From assembly GCA_017654935.2 (NCBI GenBank), contig CM065693.1, forward strand, positions 18,652,250 to 18,716,249: a DNA stretch of 64,000 nucleotides, given 5' to 3'. Origin of the DNA: Phymorhynchus buccinoides (taxonomy: Eukaryota > Mollusca > Gastropoda > Neogastropoda > Raphitomidae). The translations under genes were made by a program, and so were the position numbers. How positions within the stretch are numbered: the first letter of the stretch is position 1; each line of letters opens with the position of its first letter. Positions 42,560 through 56,395 of this stretch are shown piece after piece. The notes under the pieces were generated by a model that did not search any database, was not told the origin of the DNA, and saw nothing but the letters and a program-made list of their open reading frames with translations.

Positions 42560-43059
42560 NNNNNNNNNNNNNNNNNNNNNNNNNNNNNNNNNNNNNNNNN
42601 NNNNNNNNNNNNNNNNNNNNNNNNNNNNNNNNNNNNNNNNNNNNNNNNNNNNNNNNNNNNNNNNNNNNNNNNNNNNNNNNNNNNNNNNNNNNNNNNNNNN
42701 NNNNNNNNNNNNNNNNNNNNNNNNNNNNNNNNNNNNNNNNNNNNNNNNNNNNNNNNNNNNNNNNNNNNNNNNNNNNNNNNNNNNNNNNNNNNNNNNNNNN
42801 NNNNNNNNNNNNNNNNNNNNNNNNNNNNNNNNNNNNNNNNNNNNNNNNNNNNNNNNNNNNNNNNNNNNNNNNNNNNNNNNNNNNNNNNNNNNNNNNNNNN
42901 NNNNNNNNNNNNNNNNNNNNNNNNNNNNNNNNNNNNNNNNNNNNNNNNNNNNNNNNNNNNNNNNNNNNNNNNNNNNNNNNNNNNNNNNNNNNNNNNNNNN
43001 NNNNNNNNNNNNNNNNNNNNNNNNNNNNNNNNNNNNNNNNNNNNNNNNNNNNNNNNNNN
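42560..43059. other. Assembly gap, 500 N
   Basis: Fixed-size scaffold join between contigs B and C. True distance and adjacency unknown; the exon evidence suggests the adjacency is wrong. Confidence 0.98.
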
Positions 43060-43149
43060 CTGGATAACAGACCCTCATTTGATGCCTTTCAGTGACATTG
43101 GTGTCAAATCATTGTGGTACCAAGAGGCGACAGTGGCGATGAAAGGGTT
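43060..43149. mobile_element. MITE family B, copy 4 (right part, cut by contig start)
   Basis: TTTGATGCCTTTCAGTGACA through GTGGCGATGAAAGGG; equivalent of 8117-8208. Confidence 0.7.
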
Positions 43150-43404
43150 AGACACACTGAGCCAGCACGATTAAGTCCCTTGGTGTTTTTTTTCTGGGTC
43201 GGTGTGTTCCACATTATACAGACTTTCCTCATATTATACGATCGATGCTGCTCTTTAAAGTGATGTCTCGTTTCCGTGCAGGGGGAAATTGTAATTGCAT
43301 GGGAGCCACACTTGGTCAAAAAATAAGATTTCTTACCAGCTCTATAAGAGGGAAAACACGTGAAAAACGTGATTTTGATAAGTGACGTACTGGGTCTTTT
43401 AAAG
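43150..43404. mobile_element. MITE family C, copy 4
   Basis: Equivalent of 8209-8472, same junction with MITE-B and same CTGGGTCTTTTAAAG right end. Confidence 0.75.
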
Positions 43405-44744
43405 ACTCCAGGGATCATTCCAACAGCCGAAGCACTTGAACACACTATGGTACAAATGCATCGGCTAGGGATGAGAGCATTACGTGTGTGTGTGACCGTT
43501 TTTTGAATACCCCGCCCCACGTGGGCAGCCACACTCCGACCAATTGGAGGAGTTTGGAGACTGATGAGTGTTATGCTTATAGAGCTTGCCATGGCGCACT
43601 GAGCTTTAAGGTATAAGCAGCCATCTAAGTTTACAAAATAAATGAATGGCTAAGACAATCATTCAGTTTGGACCAACGTTTTAGCTGGACAAAAGAATTT
43701 TTTATAATAAATCGAAATATCGCTTTTTCTTCTTGTTCACGGTGTTGCTGATGTTTATTTCGGGTCTTGCCTGAAAAGGGCTAAAGGACAATCCCCGCCA
43801 TAACTATGCAGAACACAAACAACATTTTGATATTAGCCTTGGTGTTCTAGCTTAGTGCCAATTATGGTCTGGACACAGCCTTATGCAAGGCGAAGGCAAG
43901 AGAATGAAAATAACCAGCACAAGTCCGTCAATACCCCTTGTTGCGTTGGGGTCAAAAGGTCATGGGATTAATATGTTCGTTGTGAGACTGTCATTCCCTC
44001 ACGCTCGCTTCCCGAGACAAACGCTATTACTCATTATTGTCCATTCTCACGCCGTGGGATTACCGGGGGGAGGGGGAGGGGTCTCTTTCGAAAAAATAGT
44101 TCCCCCACCTTCTGGAATTTATTTGCTTGCAACTTCCTCTAATCTGCCATTCTCTCTTTGACTATTCCTTTTTCCCTTCGCTTACCATCATCTACTATCT
44201 TTTGTGACTTTTTTGGCCCCATTCTCCTGCCTTTCTTCCAAAAGAAACCTGCCAAATATTTGCTTCTCTCCTTGAGCTCCTCCGAAATCGGAATGTGTCG
44301 GCTGTCCCGCAGCGGGGAGACCAATAAAAACTGGACACATACATACCTCACCCATTATGGCCATATGGCCATATGGCCTGGGAACGCAGAAGACGAAGAA
44401 GAATTGTCGCTTAAAAATGCGGAGGTTATTAGCCTACGTGGTGTCCTCCATTTGTATTCGCTCAGAACAGGCGCACTGAACGTCACCGAAGTGACTCAGC
44501 AACTGTGCATTGTCTCCTCTGGTGCTTGCCTCATTAACGACCTAATAATAGAATCGCTCTCTTTGGGCTGCTGGTTTCGAATTATGCGACCAGAAACCAG
44601 GGTGTAGTGCTAAGAGCTAGAGCAAATGCCCCTTAGTGTGAAATTAAAGGTCATTCACAAACAAATCGTTACATGACAATCAGAGAAATCATAATATTCA
44701 CAATCTTTTTTTTATAGATTTCTACTTAGATATGAACTGAACTA
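43405..44744. repeat. Interspersed repeats including repeat D (44048-44402)
   Basis: Matches 8473-9680 with indels. The CCATATGG palindrome is doubled at 44358-44376 (GGCCATATGGCCATATGGCC). 44650-44744 is only present in this copy. No supported gene. Confidence 0.6.
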
Positions 44745-46321
44745 ACTACTCACAAGGGGGGGGAGTTAAGGATCACTATGAGAAAACAGGTGCGTAATAA
44801 ACTACGTTCGCTCCTGTTATTTTTTTCTCAGTCAAGCCAAATTGTTATGAATTCTGGTTCAGCTGTATGTGGGCGATGTTGTGTTAGTGGAAACAGTGCA
44901 CGTGATTTTCTATTACTGAGCTAGGCAGCAAAAGTAAAAGCGGAAACTTGAGAAAAAGGACTTTGTTTTGGATCGTTCTGCATGAACACTTTGCACAAGC
45001 CAGATGGAAAAACCATTTAAGCACGTGCAAGCACTGCTGTTTTTGTGTGAGATGCTGTCTCTTGCTTGGGTTTATAAGAAAACATACCACCAGTTTTTAG
45101 GCCTGATTAGACAATGCCTCCATGACGAAAATTGAGTGAGTTGGATAGGGGACGAGCTGTTGCTTGGTTCCAAGATGGCGTTCCCAAGCGTGAAGTGGCC
45201 AGGCGAATTCAGGTGTCTATCTCGGTCATTGTCAGACTGATTCATCGCTTCACAGCCACTGGGAGGGTCCAGGAAAGAAGCAGATTCTGGTCGACCGAAG
45301 AAGACACCTCCACGTGAAGATCGTCTCATTGACCGACAAGCCCTGCAGGCAAGAACAGCCTCTTCCAGCATCTTTCTAAGGCAGCTGAGGGTGTCTACTA
45401 GCATCAACATCAGCCTGCAGACCCTACGGAACCGCCTTCATGTGTTTAACATCCGTTCTCGTCGCCCAGCTGTACGGACACGCTTAACTTCAGCCCATAG
45501 GGCATCACGCCGCGCCTTCTGCGGACGTCACGTGAGGTGGACACGTCAGCAATGGTCCCAGGTTCTGTTCAGTGATGAATCACGCTTCACTCTGAACCAC
45601 AACGACGGCTGAATGAGGGTCTGGAGGCGCCCAGGGTAACGCTTTATAGACGCCACTGTCCAATAAAAGGTGGCCTTTGGAGGAGGTTCTTTAATGGTCT
45701 GGGGGGCCTTCAGCCTTCCCCACAGAAAACCCTTGTATCATGTACAGGGTAACCTGGCTGGCCTCAGATACCGGGATGAGATCCTTTGACCGCTGGCTGG
45801 GCCTACACTGCAGCAGATGGGACCGCCGGCTGGCTACCAGGATGACAACGCTCGCCCCCCACAGGGCAAGGGTGGTCAACGACTTCCAGCAGCAGTCTGG
45901 AGTCAACAGAATGGAGTGGCCATCATGCAGTCCCGATCTCCACCCGATTGAGAACCTCTGGGATGAGCTGTATAGCAAAGTGAGGAGCAACCACCCCCCT
46001 CCCAGGCATGCCCAGCACCTCTACCATATGCTGCAGGATGAGTGGCAGGCGCTTCCACGGAGGATCCACGCATTACTGAACTTTTGGGAGCATCAGAATG
46101 CCCTGTCTTGTGATTTCAATGACTTTGGGAAATCAAATTTCGATACGTACCCACTTTGATCAAATGTACAGACCAAACGATTGCTCGAAATTGAAGGCAA
46201 TTGTGCATCGTTATCACTAAAGCATTGAATTAAATGTTGGCCAAAATTCAACGCATTGGCTTTCTTATTTGGAAAGTTATGAATTAGTTTGCAAGTGATC
46301 CTTAACTTTTTGTGGATAGCT
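44745..46321 (+). mobile_element. Tc1-like transposon, both TIRs present, about 1.58 kb
   Basis: The left TIR (CTACTCACAAG...GTTAAGGATCACTAT, 44747-44779, with a G-run expansion) and the right TIR (AGTGATCCTTAACTTTTTGTGG, 46294-46319) are inverse copies. TA dinucleotides flank both ends, as expected for Tc1 insertion. Contains a broken transposase at 45115-46075. Confidence 0.85.
45115..46075 (+). pseudogene. Tc1 transposase, inactivated copy
   Basis: About 95 percent similar by eye to the intact ORF at 9791-10819. An early stop replaces Arg after MPP, there is an inserted base near 45285, a stop follows HNDG in the core, and a frameshift lies near 45858. About 65 bp are missing after AGGAT (46065) between short GGAT repeats. 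Readable blocks include MSTSINISLQTLRNRL, VLFSDESRFTLNHNDG and SPDLHPIENLWDEL. Confidence 0.9.
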
Positions 46322-46433
46322 TATAAAGAAAAAAAGGAGGAGGGGGCTGGTTACTCTGCACATATTCATTATACACAAACCTTAACATTAACTCTTGAAG
46401 TCCCTGCAAAAACTAATCGCAGAACAAAACAAC

Positions 46434-46674
46434 ATTAAAGACCCACTGACCCAGCAAGATTAACTCCCTTGTTGTTTTTCTGGGTAGGTGTGACCCACAT
46501 ACATGTTCCCACACACACACGATCGAGGCCGCTCTTTAGAGTGATATCTCGTTTTCATGTAAGGGAGAATCTGTATGGGATTCAAACTGGTCAAAATAAG
46601 ATTTCTTACCAGCGAGAGAGGGAAACAGCGTGAAACCCGTGATTTTCACTCATGGATCTGGTGTTGGTCTTTAA
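46434..46674. mobile_element. MITE family C, copy 5
   Basis: Equivalent of copy 3 at 11082-11322. Intronic, just downstream of the ABCA exon on the minus strand. Confidence 0.75.
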
Positions 46675-46785
46675 ACACCATTTTGCACAATCGTTATGGT
46701 CTGGGCTCAAAGAATGAACCAGCCAAATATCTGAATTCCATTTTACAGAAAAGAAAGAAAGGAAAACACACACAAAATCAGGCAC

Positions 46786-47029
46786 CTGGATGTGAGCATA
46801 TCCCTGGTGAGCGTCGAAGACGTGAGCGGAGGGGAAGGTTTGCTGGATGAAGGAGACGAAGGGGTCAATGGGGGTGGGGTCTCCAGTGTCCGGTGCAGTG
46901 TCCATCTTGGCTACCAGAGTGTAGCCCTGGCCGAACTTGGACTTGAGGTGCTGCGTGCTGCCCAGGCAGACGAACCGGCCGTTGACCATGATGGCGACCC
47001 GTGTGCACAGGGCTTCACACTCCTCCATG
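46786..47029 (-). CDS. ABCA3-like transporter, post-NBD2 exon (minus-strand gene)
   Basis: The acceptor is CTCTCTCAG and the donor is CAG-GTGCCT. The first C joins AG of exon 48591 to give Ser: [22 protein letters not shown], the invariant ABCA segment after the H-loop. [21 protein letters not shown] and [17 protein letters not shown] form the start of the C-terminal regulatory domain. It ends in phase 0 and fits VRDPRVRL of exon 7825-7609 on contig A. The acceptor's pyrimidine tract is itself a (CT)n microsatellite (47031-47370). A truncated copy of this exon is at 11432-11658. Confidence 0.94.
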
Positions 47030-47030
47030 C

Positions 47031-47078
47031 TGAGAGAGAGAAAGGGGGAGAGGGAGAGAGAGAGAGAGAGAGAGAGAT

Positions 47079-47146
<68 letters not shown>

Positions 47147-47238
47147 TGAGAGCGAGAGAGAAAGAGAGAGAGAGAGGGTTGAGAGAGAGAGAGAGATGTA
47201 TGGGGGAGAAGGTAGAAGGAAACAAAAAAACAAAATAA

Positions 47239-47312
<74 letters not shown>

Positions 47313-47328
47313 AGAGAAACAGAGAGTG

Positions 47329-47369
<41 letters not shown>

Positions 47370-47370
47370 T
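47031..47370 (+). repeat. (GA)n microsatellite, forming the polypyrimidine tract of an ABCA acceptor on the minus strand
   Basis: About 340 bp of GA with interruptions. On the minus strand it is (CT)n ending in CTCTCTCAG directly before exon 46786-47029. Confidence 0.9.
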
Positions 47371-47455
47371 CTCGGAACTCGGAACTCGGAAAGTTTAATT
47401 GTACATTGGCCTTGGGCCACAATACAATATTTGGGAGGGCAGAGAAGGGGTGAAA

Positions 47456-48418
<963 letters not shown>

Positions 48419-48468
48419 AAAAACATCATCATCATCATCTCTATCATCGTCATTGTCACCATCATCAT

Positions 48469-48590
48469 TTACCTATGTGAAGTAAGCACCAGTGGCCTTC
48501 CACCAGCCCTCACAGCTCTCAATGCGTTTCACAGGTGTCATCATCACCATCATCTTCATCATCATCATCGTCGTCATCATCATCATTTAC
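48469..48590 (-). repeat. Tandem partial copy of the 3' end of ABCA exon 48591-48761 including its donor
   Basis: On the minus strand this repeats about 65 nt of the exon end (AGAGCTGTGAGGGCTGGTGG ... CTTACTTCACATAG-GTAAAT), followed by a (CAT)n-type spacer. The frame is mostly kept (RAVRAGGRPLVLTSH), but the codon for Trp upstream has become TGA. A second perfect 5' splice site results. Confidence 0.85.
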
Positions 48591-48761
48591 CTATGTGAAG
48601 TAAGCACCAGTGTCCTTCCACTAGCCCTCACAGCACTCAACACGTTCCACAGATGTCGTTTGGCCGCAGGGTCCATTCCAGTGGAAGGCTCGTCCAGTAG
48701 GATGAATGGAGGGTCCCCGATCAGCGCTATGGCTGTGCTCAGCTTGCGTTTGTTGCCCCCA
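48591..48761 (-). CDS. ABCA3-like transporter, NBD2 signature / Walker B / H-loop exon
   Basis: The acceptor is ATGTTGTGTAG and the donor is CATAG-GTAAAT. The first T joins AG of exon 58076 to give Ser: [19 protein letters not shown], the NBD2 signature with Asn where NBD1 has Gln, as is usual in ABCA proteins. [20 protein letters not shown] is Walker B plus D-loop, and RTLVLTSH the H-loop. It ends with AG, completed by C of exon 47029. Phases agree on both sides, proving linkage of the exons at 58 kb, 48.7 kb and 47 kb. Confidence 0.95.
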
Positions 48762-49090
48762 CTACACAACATACTGTGATATAGATTGACACGGCTCATA
48801 ATTGTACACTTCGTATTATTTGTAGTTGTGCTCTCACTAAAGGAAAAATAAAGCGCTAGGATAGACATGCCCAAGACGGCTGTTCCTTTCACACTGACTG
48901 CAAAAGAACAAAAGATGGTCTCCAGCACAGGCCTGCCCTTACCATCCTCCCGGATATTTCGTCAGCAGGCTGGTCGTTCCCCTAACACAGTTTCAGTTCA
49001 GGAGCTGGGATGATGTCTACCAGCTTTGTGTGATACTTGCAGACGTCGTTGTAGCAAAGTTGTAGTTAACAGAGTGGACGATATCCGTCA
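48762..49090. other. Intron; no recognisable feature
   Basis: No TIR, tail or domain signature seen. Confidence 0.5.
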
Positions 49091-50261
<1,171 letters not shown>

Positions 50262-50394
50262 TTCAGACAGGACATCCTTTGGGGATGGGATCTGAATCCA
50301 CACCTCTCATATACCCCAAGTTTCCCGAGGTGTGTCTAGCTGAGGATTCCAAGCTCACTGGGGATGTTTTCCCGATCAAAGACCTGTTTTCTTC

Positions 50395-50520
50395 TCCTTC
50401 GTCTGCTTTCCAGGCCATATGGCCATACTTTGTGAAACACATGTATCCGGTTTTCAGTTTCCGCTGGTCACCCCGCTGCATTCAGTCGACACATTCGGAT
50501 TTTGGTGGAGTGTTGATCTC
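50395..50520 (-). repeat. Interspersed repeat D, short copy
   Basis: CCAGGCCATATGGCCATAC, ATGTATCCGGTTTTCAGTTT and CGACACATTCGGATTTTGG match the left part of 6883-7050. Confidence 0.6.
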
Positions 50521-50894
50521 TCTTTCCTGCCACTTCACTTGGAGAATGCGTCTTGCACAGCAGAATTGGATGTGGTTTTAGCTGCTTTTTTTCTTTCTGG
50601 CATTCGCTCTCCAAGACTCGCTGCCGTACTAAGTATATAAACTGTTGGTAAACTTAGAGTTTAGTGTTTCTCCTCCACGGGCTGTTGTTCCACATTTGCT
50701 TGTTCAGTATAATTATGCTACACAGTACAATGGAAAGATTTGGTGCAACATAACATAAACCATAGACTGCACGTTCTAACAGCTACACCAACACAATACA
50801 AAGCATAATAAAACTACCCATTCTCTAGTACATATATAGTACACATCCTGATAGCAAAAGTAACGTATCGCAACACAACAAATAGCACGACATA
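50521..50894. other. No gene; degenerate ACAAT/ATACA pentamer-like DNA at 50700-50890
   Basis: Loose tandem variants like those at 40690-40960. Confidence 0.5.
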
Positions 50895-51150
50895 CCATAA
50901 CAAATTAGGGGTGGCCTGATAAAACTTGCAAAATGTGACGTAAAAAAAATATAAATGATATATTTTTTTTAGAATGACGCACGGTGTTCTAAGTACTGTA
51001 TGTCTGCTCAAACACACGAATCGATAGGCTACGTGAGCTGATGGTAGAGTGACTTCTTCCTCTGTTTGACCGATTGAATTAGGCAAGATCACTCCCACAC
51101 ACCATGAAATGACTCCCCTTAATTAATTCCGAACAATTCCTATTCTTAGT
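50895..51150 (+). repeat. Interspersed repeat E, copy 3 (partial)
   Basis: Matches the second half of 30290-30710, including GAATGACGCACGGTGTTCTA, CGATTGAATTAGGCAAGATC and CTTAATTAATTCCGAACAAT. Confidence 0.7.
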
Positions 51151-51679
51151 GCCATGTTCTGTTGCATGGAGTGACTAGAAATCCACCAAACGGCCACATA
51201 TCATTATGATAACTGATGTAACATAGTTACACTGCTCAAAATTTGCCTAGGATAGACTTTTATAACCTTGATTGCTAAAAGGTGGTGACATTGTAAGCAA
51301 TAAAAATTATATGACCGGAAGAGCAATCATCCGTGAATACAAACTCACTCAAATTTGTTTTATACAAGAAAAGAAAAAACACAAACGCCCATATTCTAGT
51401 TTGCAGCGAATTTCCAAGCGTCAAAGTTGTTTTATCCAACTCGTGCATCACGTGAATTTCGAGTGCCACCCCCCAAAAAGTGTCATTCTGCTGAAATGGA
51501 GTGAAAACATAAAGGTGAGTAAAATTGTCAGAATCAACGACATTTCTTGCTCACATCGCAAACGTGGTACAAGAGATAAAGTTTCATGGCCGAAGTGAGA
51601 TAATGACGTCATTTGACACACGCAAAGAGTTGTCTTTCTGTGTTGGCATGCTGGAGAACAGTTGTGACACAGACTCTTT
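51151..51679. other. No recognisable feature
   Basis: Mixed DNA. The 108-codon frame 51272-51598 has no recognised domain. Confidence 0.5.
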
Positions 51680-51965
51680 GTGTCATTAGTGTTTGGGATA
51701 TCTCAATGTGTTGCTTCCAGAGCTTGGATTCACTTCCATGGCGTTGGTACTGTTGATAGACGTCGTGAAGGTGGCAGAAATTGGGTGACAGGTAATAAAA
51801 ATGGCCGTTTTCCGTTTTTTGTTAGGCTTGCCAAAATCGCTATCTGCAGCATTTTGATTTGCTGATGGTCTCATTGAGGAACATTTCCACCCAAACTGTG
51901 AGAAACAGACTCCATGATACTGCCTTCACTCCCCCTGGGCATGTTTGGGCATACTGCTCCTTCCA
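51680..51965 (+). pseudogene. Tc1-like transposase N-terminal fragment (second family)
   Basis: Frames read GISQCVASRAWIHFHGVGTV then DRRREGGRNWVT, and further on ISTQTVRNRLHDTAFTPPG. These match the paired-like DNA-binding region of Tc1 transposases (S-x-x-V-x-R-x-W-x-R-F...G-T-V-x-R-R-x-x-G-R; T-V-R-N-R-L-H). Frameshifts occur in between. Different from the 9791 element. The matching C-terminal half may be the remnant at 57100-57770. Confidence 0.7.
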
Positions 51966-54119
51966 GCTCATGATAGGCCGTTACCTGTCAGTAGCCCCCC
52001 CTCTCCCCCTGGGGATTTTTTGGGAGTGTATTTTTCTTAAAAACAGTCTTCATTTTGATATTATACTGTATATGTTACCCCGCTGTAACCGGGTTATTTA
52101 AGAAGATACAAGCATTACAATATGGTACCCCTAGCGACGGTGCCGGTTTAGGGGGTAGGGTTACTTGAAGTCCCTTATGCAAGTTATTTATCGAGTAAAC
52201 ATCATCATATTTGGTTCAAAGCTAAAAGGTATTGAGTACGCTATCTGATCATGTATCTTTTGTAGCTTTATTGCTAATACACATCATATTAAATCCAAAT
52301 ACAACCACAATGAAGTGTTAAAATGCAGTGCTATGAAAGCCGTCCATATTTGTTGTATGTCTCTGACTATGGCGTCTATTTAAGCCTACTGCTGCTGATT
52401 GCACACCATCTTCAGGAACAGCATTAGACAAGCTACCAAGATAATGTAGTTGTTACTCTAAAAAGGATCTAGGACTGGATCTCCACATATAATGTCCATC
52501 AGTTCTCCCAGCACAATGTCGCCTTTAGTCTGTCATACTTGAAGCTCGTCAGATTTATCTTCTTACCATCCTTTCCAAACAGACTAGGGAAATCAGGATT
52601 CTGCAAATATAATTTATTCTAAATACGAATTTTGAAGTTCATTGTCTTTGCATATAACTTGAGGGAAGCTCAGCAACAGAGAGGCAGCCTGACCGAGGCC
52701 TTCCTGAGTTCTTCATAGAGGCTATTGTTTCACGGCATCATTATAACTATGATCTTTGTTCATTCCTTAGTGCACCAGTTTTACTTTTTGTTTTGGCAGA
52801 TTACAAATGTACATCATATTAATCAGTTCTGTGCATTTTTACTTGCATTGATATGCTCATAAAAGGTCGTTTGGTGTGGATATCAGTGCCTAGAAGATTC
52901 CATGTTTGATGCTTCTGACTCTGTACAACAGGAGGATAGTCACTGTGCCTTGTGAATGGAGTGTGTGTTGGATTGATAACATTAGTGCAGACTGATGAAG
53001 CCTGGCTTTTTTTTAACAAAGGAAGTGCATAGGTGAGGATCAGAAGTAATTATCAACCCATCTTCACTGACGACAGACATAACACACACTTCCTTGTGAA
53101 GTAGACCCTCTCACATTTATACTGTTTGCCCTCAGTCAATTAAAGGTAATCAAATTTGCTTCTTCTACTATTTTATGGAAACTAAGGGAAAAGTGTTCTT
53201 AGATTTTGGGGATTTTCTTGACGGCCATTTCATCAGGAATGGCTGTTGTACCTGGCCTGGTCTGTTCAAAGGCTGTGATAGAATTGATGAAACATGATTG
53301 TGTCTGTAATAAAGTAAGCCCTTATCAACTTGGAAACGTGGGAGGACTCTTTCTTTGATAGTTTGCTCACATTTCTAGACTGCCTAATTAAAGACTGGAG
53401 TAATTAAAGCAATCACATCCAAGGCTCAAGCTCTCAAGCTGTGGATGTTCAAAGCCCACTGGCTTTTCAAGTGTTCATGAGCCTGGCTTTCACATTGGCA
53501 ACAGTACTTGACAGACTAATGTGTTCTCAAGGACATGTTTGTTTTCTATGTTATCACAAAAAAGGTTTCCTCTAAAATGCTGTTTGACTGGTTTTGTTTT
53601 GAGTGTTCTATTTGTTTGATCAGTAGTGCTTCAGCAACTACCAATGGTGTTATAATGGACATAGCACACAAAATATGTAAAGGACAGTCTGCGGGTATGG
53701 AATAAATGCAGAGAAGAGATAGAAAACTTCTAAAAATGCTATGGAATGACTTTTATGAAAGACATAGTCTTTATTTAAACTCATTCAAGTGCAGTAGAAT
53801 TAAGTAATTTGATTGAAAAATTAAGATACTTAATGGCCTTCACAATATAAATAGTACAAATTGTAATTTTCTTCCAACAAAATTAGACTCACAGGAAACA
53901 TCTAAGAAAACATGAAGCAATACCTGTTTTAGAAAATCTAACACGATTGCATATGCCTGAAATGCTCAACAGAATGACTAAGATACACACAAAAATAGAT
54001 GTCTTAAAACCTCCCAGACAATCAAAGAATAAGCACAAGTATAATATGGCATACTAGGGACACAATTAACAATCAAAAGACCACGTGGCTTAGACTGATA
54101 TTAAACCCACTCCACCCAA
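51966..54119. other. No recognisable gene; probably old repeat DNA
   Basis: AT-rich. A minus-strand frame at 52819-53019 (RHSDYPPVVQSQKHQTWNLL and so on) looks protein-like but I cannot assign it. No splice-consistent ABCA exon is present. Confidence 0.45.
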
Positions 54120-54124
54120 TTTCA

Positions 54125-54186
<62 letters not shown>

Positions 54187-54188
54187 CG

Positions 54189-54264
<76 letters not shown>

Positions 54265-54433
54265 CAACACCACCTCCACTACCAGTTCTATTACTACTAG
54301 TAGGCTTACTTTTCCTTCTCAACTATGACTACACAAACAGCAGCAGCTGTAGCAACAACACAACAACAACAAAAACTACTACTACTGCAGCAATAACAAC
54401 AACTACTACTACTATTAGTACTACTGTTACTGT

Positions 54434-54491
<58 letters not shown>

Positions 54492-54530
54492 GTTACTACT
54501 ACTACTGTTATTACTACTACTACTTAGCAA
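54125..54530 (+). repeat. (ACT)n trinucleotide microsatellite, two blocks
   Basis: 54125-54260 and 54395-54525 are nearly pure ACT/CTA, with CAA and ACC variants between them. Ser- or Val-rich frames are artefacts. Confidence 0.95.
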
Positions 54531-54714
54531 GAAAGCAGCAGCAACAAGCTCTGCTTGCCATAATTTTCTGTCAGGATGCTGTAAATCTACAGAGAAGGGT
54601 TTTCTTTTTTAGGGTGGGGTACAAGAAAATGAAACAACCAAGAGACCATCGCTGTAGCTGCCACTCCCCGCCAAGTGATAACGCGTTAACAGGATTTGTT
54701 TAGGGTGTGTGTGT

Positions 54715-54720
54715 AGGAGA

Positions 54721-54757
<37 letters not shown>

Positions 54758-54986
54758 CGTGTGCGTGTGTGCGTGTGTGTGTGTGTGTGTACACACTCGT
54801 GAGTGAGCGAATACCTACATGAGTAGATGCATGAGAAATTAAACCATGCATGTATGCGTGGGCATTATGTGTGCATGCGTGCATGTGTGTGTGTGTGATT
54901 CAAATATACGAATGATCAAAGACAAAACATATTTATCATACATGCGTTTGCGCTCATGCGCGCACACAAACACACACACACACACA

Positions 54987-55027
<41 letters not shown>
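54715..55027 (+). repeat. (GT)n and (CA)n microsatellites, inverted relative to each other
   Basis: GT run at 54715-54790 and CA run at 54962-55027, separated by 170 bp; they could pair as a hairpin. Confidence 0.85.
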
Positions 55028-55069
55028 ATGAGATGTGTTATGAGCAGTATGGTGACTGTGTGGAGAAGT

Positions 55070-55125
55070 GGAAATAGGTGCGGCTGTGGCTTAATGGTAA
55101 GACCCACTTCAGTGGTTTGCAATTT
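55070..55125 (+). mobile_element. Possible tRNA-derived SINE head
   Basis: GTGGCTTAATGGTAAGACCC resembles an A box. The expected B box is weak (GCAATTTGAAAACCC). Not a functional tRNA. Confidence 0.25.
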
Positions 55126-55329
55126 GAAAACCCACAAAAGTAATATCGTTATACCTTATTTTGCCATAGTTACACGCAAAAATGGGCAGATATCTTAAGG
55201 AAAATCCTTCTACTTTCTGTTTATGTTAAAATGAATTAAGATTGAAGCACAAAAAGTATGATATTCACAGACTGATTACCCCTACCCCAAAATGCAAAAT
55301 TTTAAGCGCAAAGAAGGAAAATTAATTAT

Positions 55330-56395
55330 TTTTTTTTAAAATGATCACGGCCAAAATAACCCGTTCACCAAAGGGTAACATATCACGCTTCTTTTCTTAT
55401 TTTGGTCAACAATGCGTTTGCTTTGACGCTGCTGTCTCTCGTAAGCTATTGAAAGGTTTGGAGACAGTAAAATCTAAGTTTTGGTATTTTGTGCTGGCTT
55501 CTTGGTTAGACAACAATGTGTTGCCGGCAGAGCACTTTTCTAATTGTCTGTGGAATAACAAGTCCATAACTTATCGGGGAAATGTATTGTTCTTCCTTAA
55601 TTGGGTTAAGGCTGATATTTTTGTTGTTCAGGACGTATTAAATGTCCACGGTGTATGTTTATCTTTTAATGAAATATGCACTAAGGTGGGAGATTCCCCC
55701 AGCCGTCAGTTAGAATACAATGTAGTATGCTCAGCTGTTAATGCCTGTCTATCTGCTTATCAGTACGAAAATGCAATAGACAGTCATAGCATGGATACAC
55801 CTTGGTTTTGTGTTAAAGAGTAACCACAGTTAAATAATTTAGAAAGCAGCTAATGGAAAAAAAATGTGTGCAGCCATGTTGTGTTGCTTTCTGGAAACAT
55901 AAGTTTAATATTGATATAACTTCAGACGTTTGGTCGTTAGCTAAGCTTTCAACTAAGGAGATCCGACTTCAAGTCTTACATTGGAAGATCATGCATAACA
56001 TATATGCCACTAATATTTTGTTACACAAAATGAAAATTAGGGATGACAGTAACTGTAGTTACTGTACAGATGTACTGGATGTTATTGAGCATTTCTTTTA
56101 CGAGTGCCCAAAAGTCACTGGGTTTTGGAAGTATATTGAAAGTTATATTTTTACATATTTGGACTTTCGCATAAAACTAGATACAAAAATTGTTTTGTTT
56201 GAGGTTGCTAACCCCAGTGTAAAGCAAACTAAAGTTAAACAGGTTAATCATATTCTGCTTATCGGTAAAATGAGTATAAGCATATTTAAAAAGACTAATT
56301 CGAATCTGCCTATAAGGGAAATATTTATAATAATATTAGAATAAGATCTTTGTATAATTGTTAAATATCCAAAGTAGTATAAGATTATCATGTTA
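55330..56395 (+). mobile_element. 5'-truncated L1/Tx1-like LINE, C-terminal region
   Basis: Two successive open frames (55341-55823 and 55853-56344) belong to one protein broken by a stop/frameshift near 55820. The first includes LLKGLETVKSKFWYFVLASW and NVLFFLNWVKADIFVVQDV. The second includes WSLAKLSTKEIRLQVLHWKI and SYCTDVLDVIEHFFYECPKV. The second is the zf-RVT-like module (C-x2-C ... H-x4-C) found at the end of L1/Tx1-type ORF2 proteins. The RT and endonuclease are absent. Confidence 0.75.

Larger units (their letters stand above)
43060..47455. repeat. Start-of-contig segment duplicated at 8117-11921
   Basis: Collinear match with the right end of contig A, beginning at CTGGATAAC...GACCCTCATTTGATG and ending at GGGAGGGCAGAGAAGGGGTG. 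It has DNA absent from the other copy (for example 44650-45010, part of 46110-46210, and 47013-47180) and lacks about 65 bp after 46065. Confidence 0.85.

Noticed and set aside
52819..53019. Protein-like minus-strand frame (RHSDYPPVVQSQ...)
   Set aside because: Possibly a transposon fragment, but I cannot match it to any family with confidence.
55070..55125. Functional tRNA gene
   Set aside because: Cloverleaf cannot be completed; only a weak A-box-like start.
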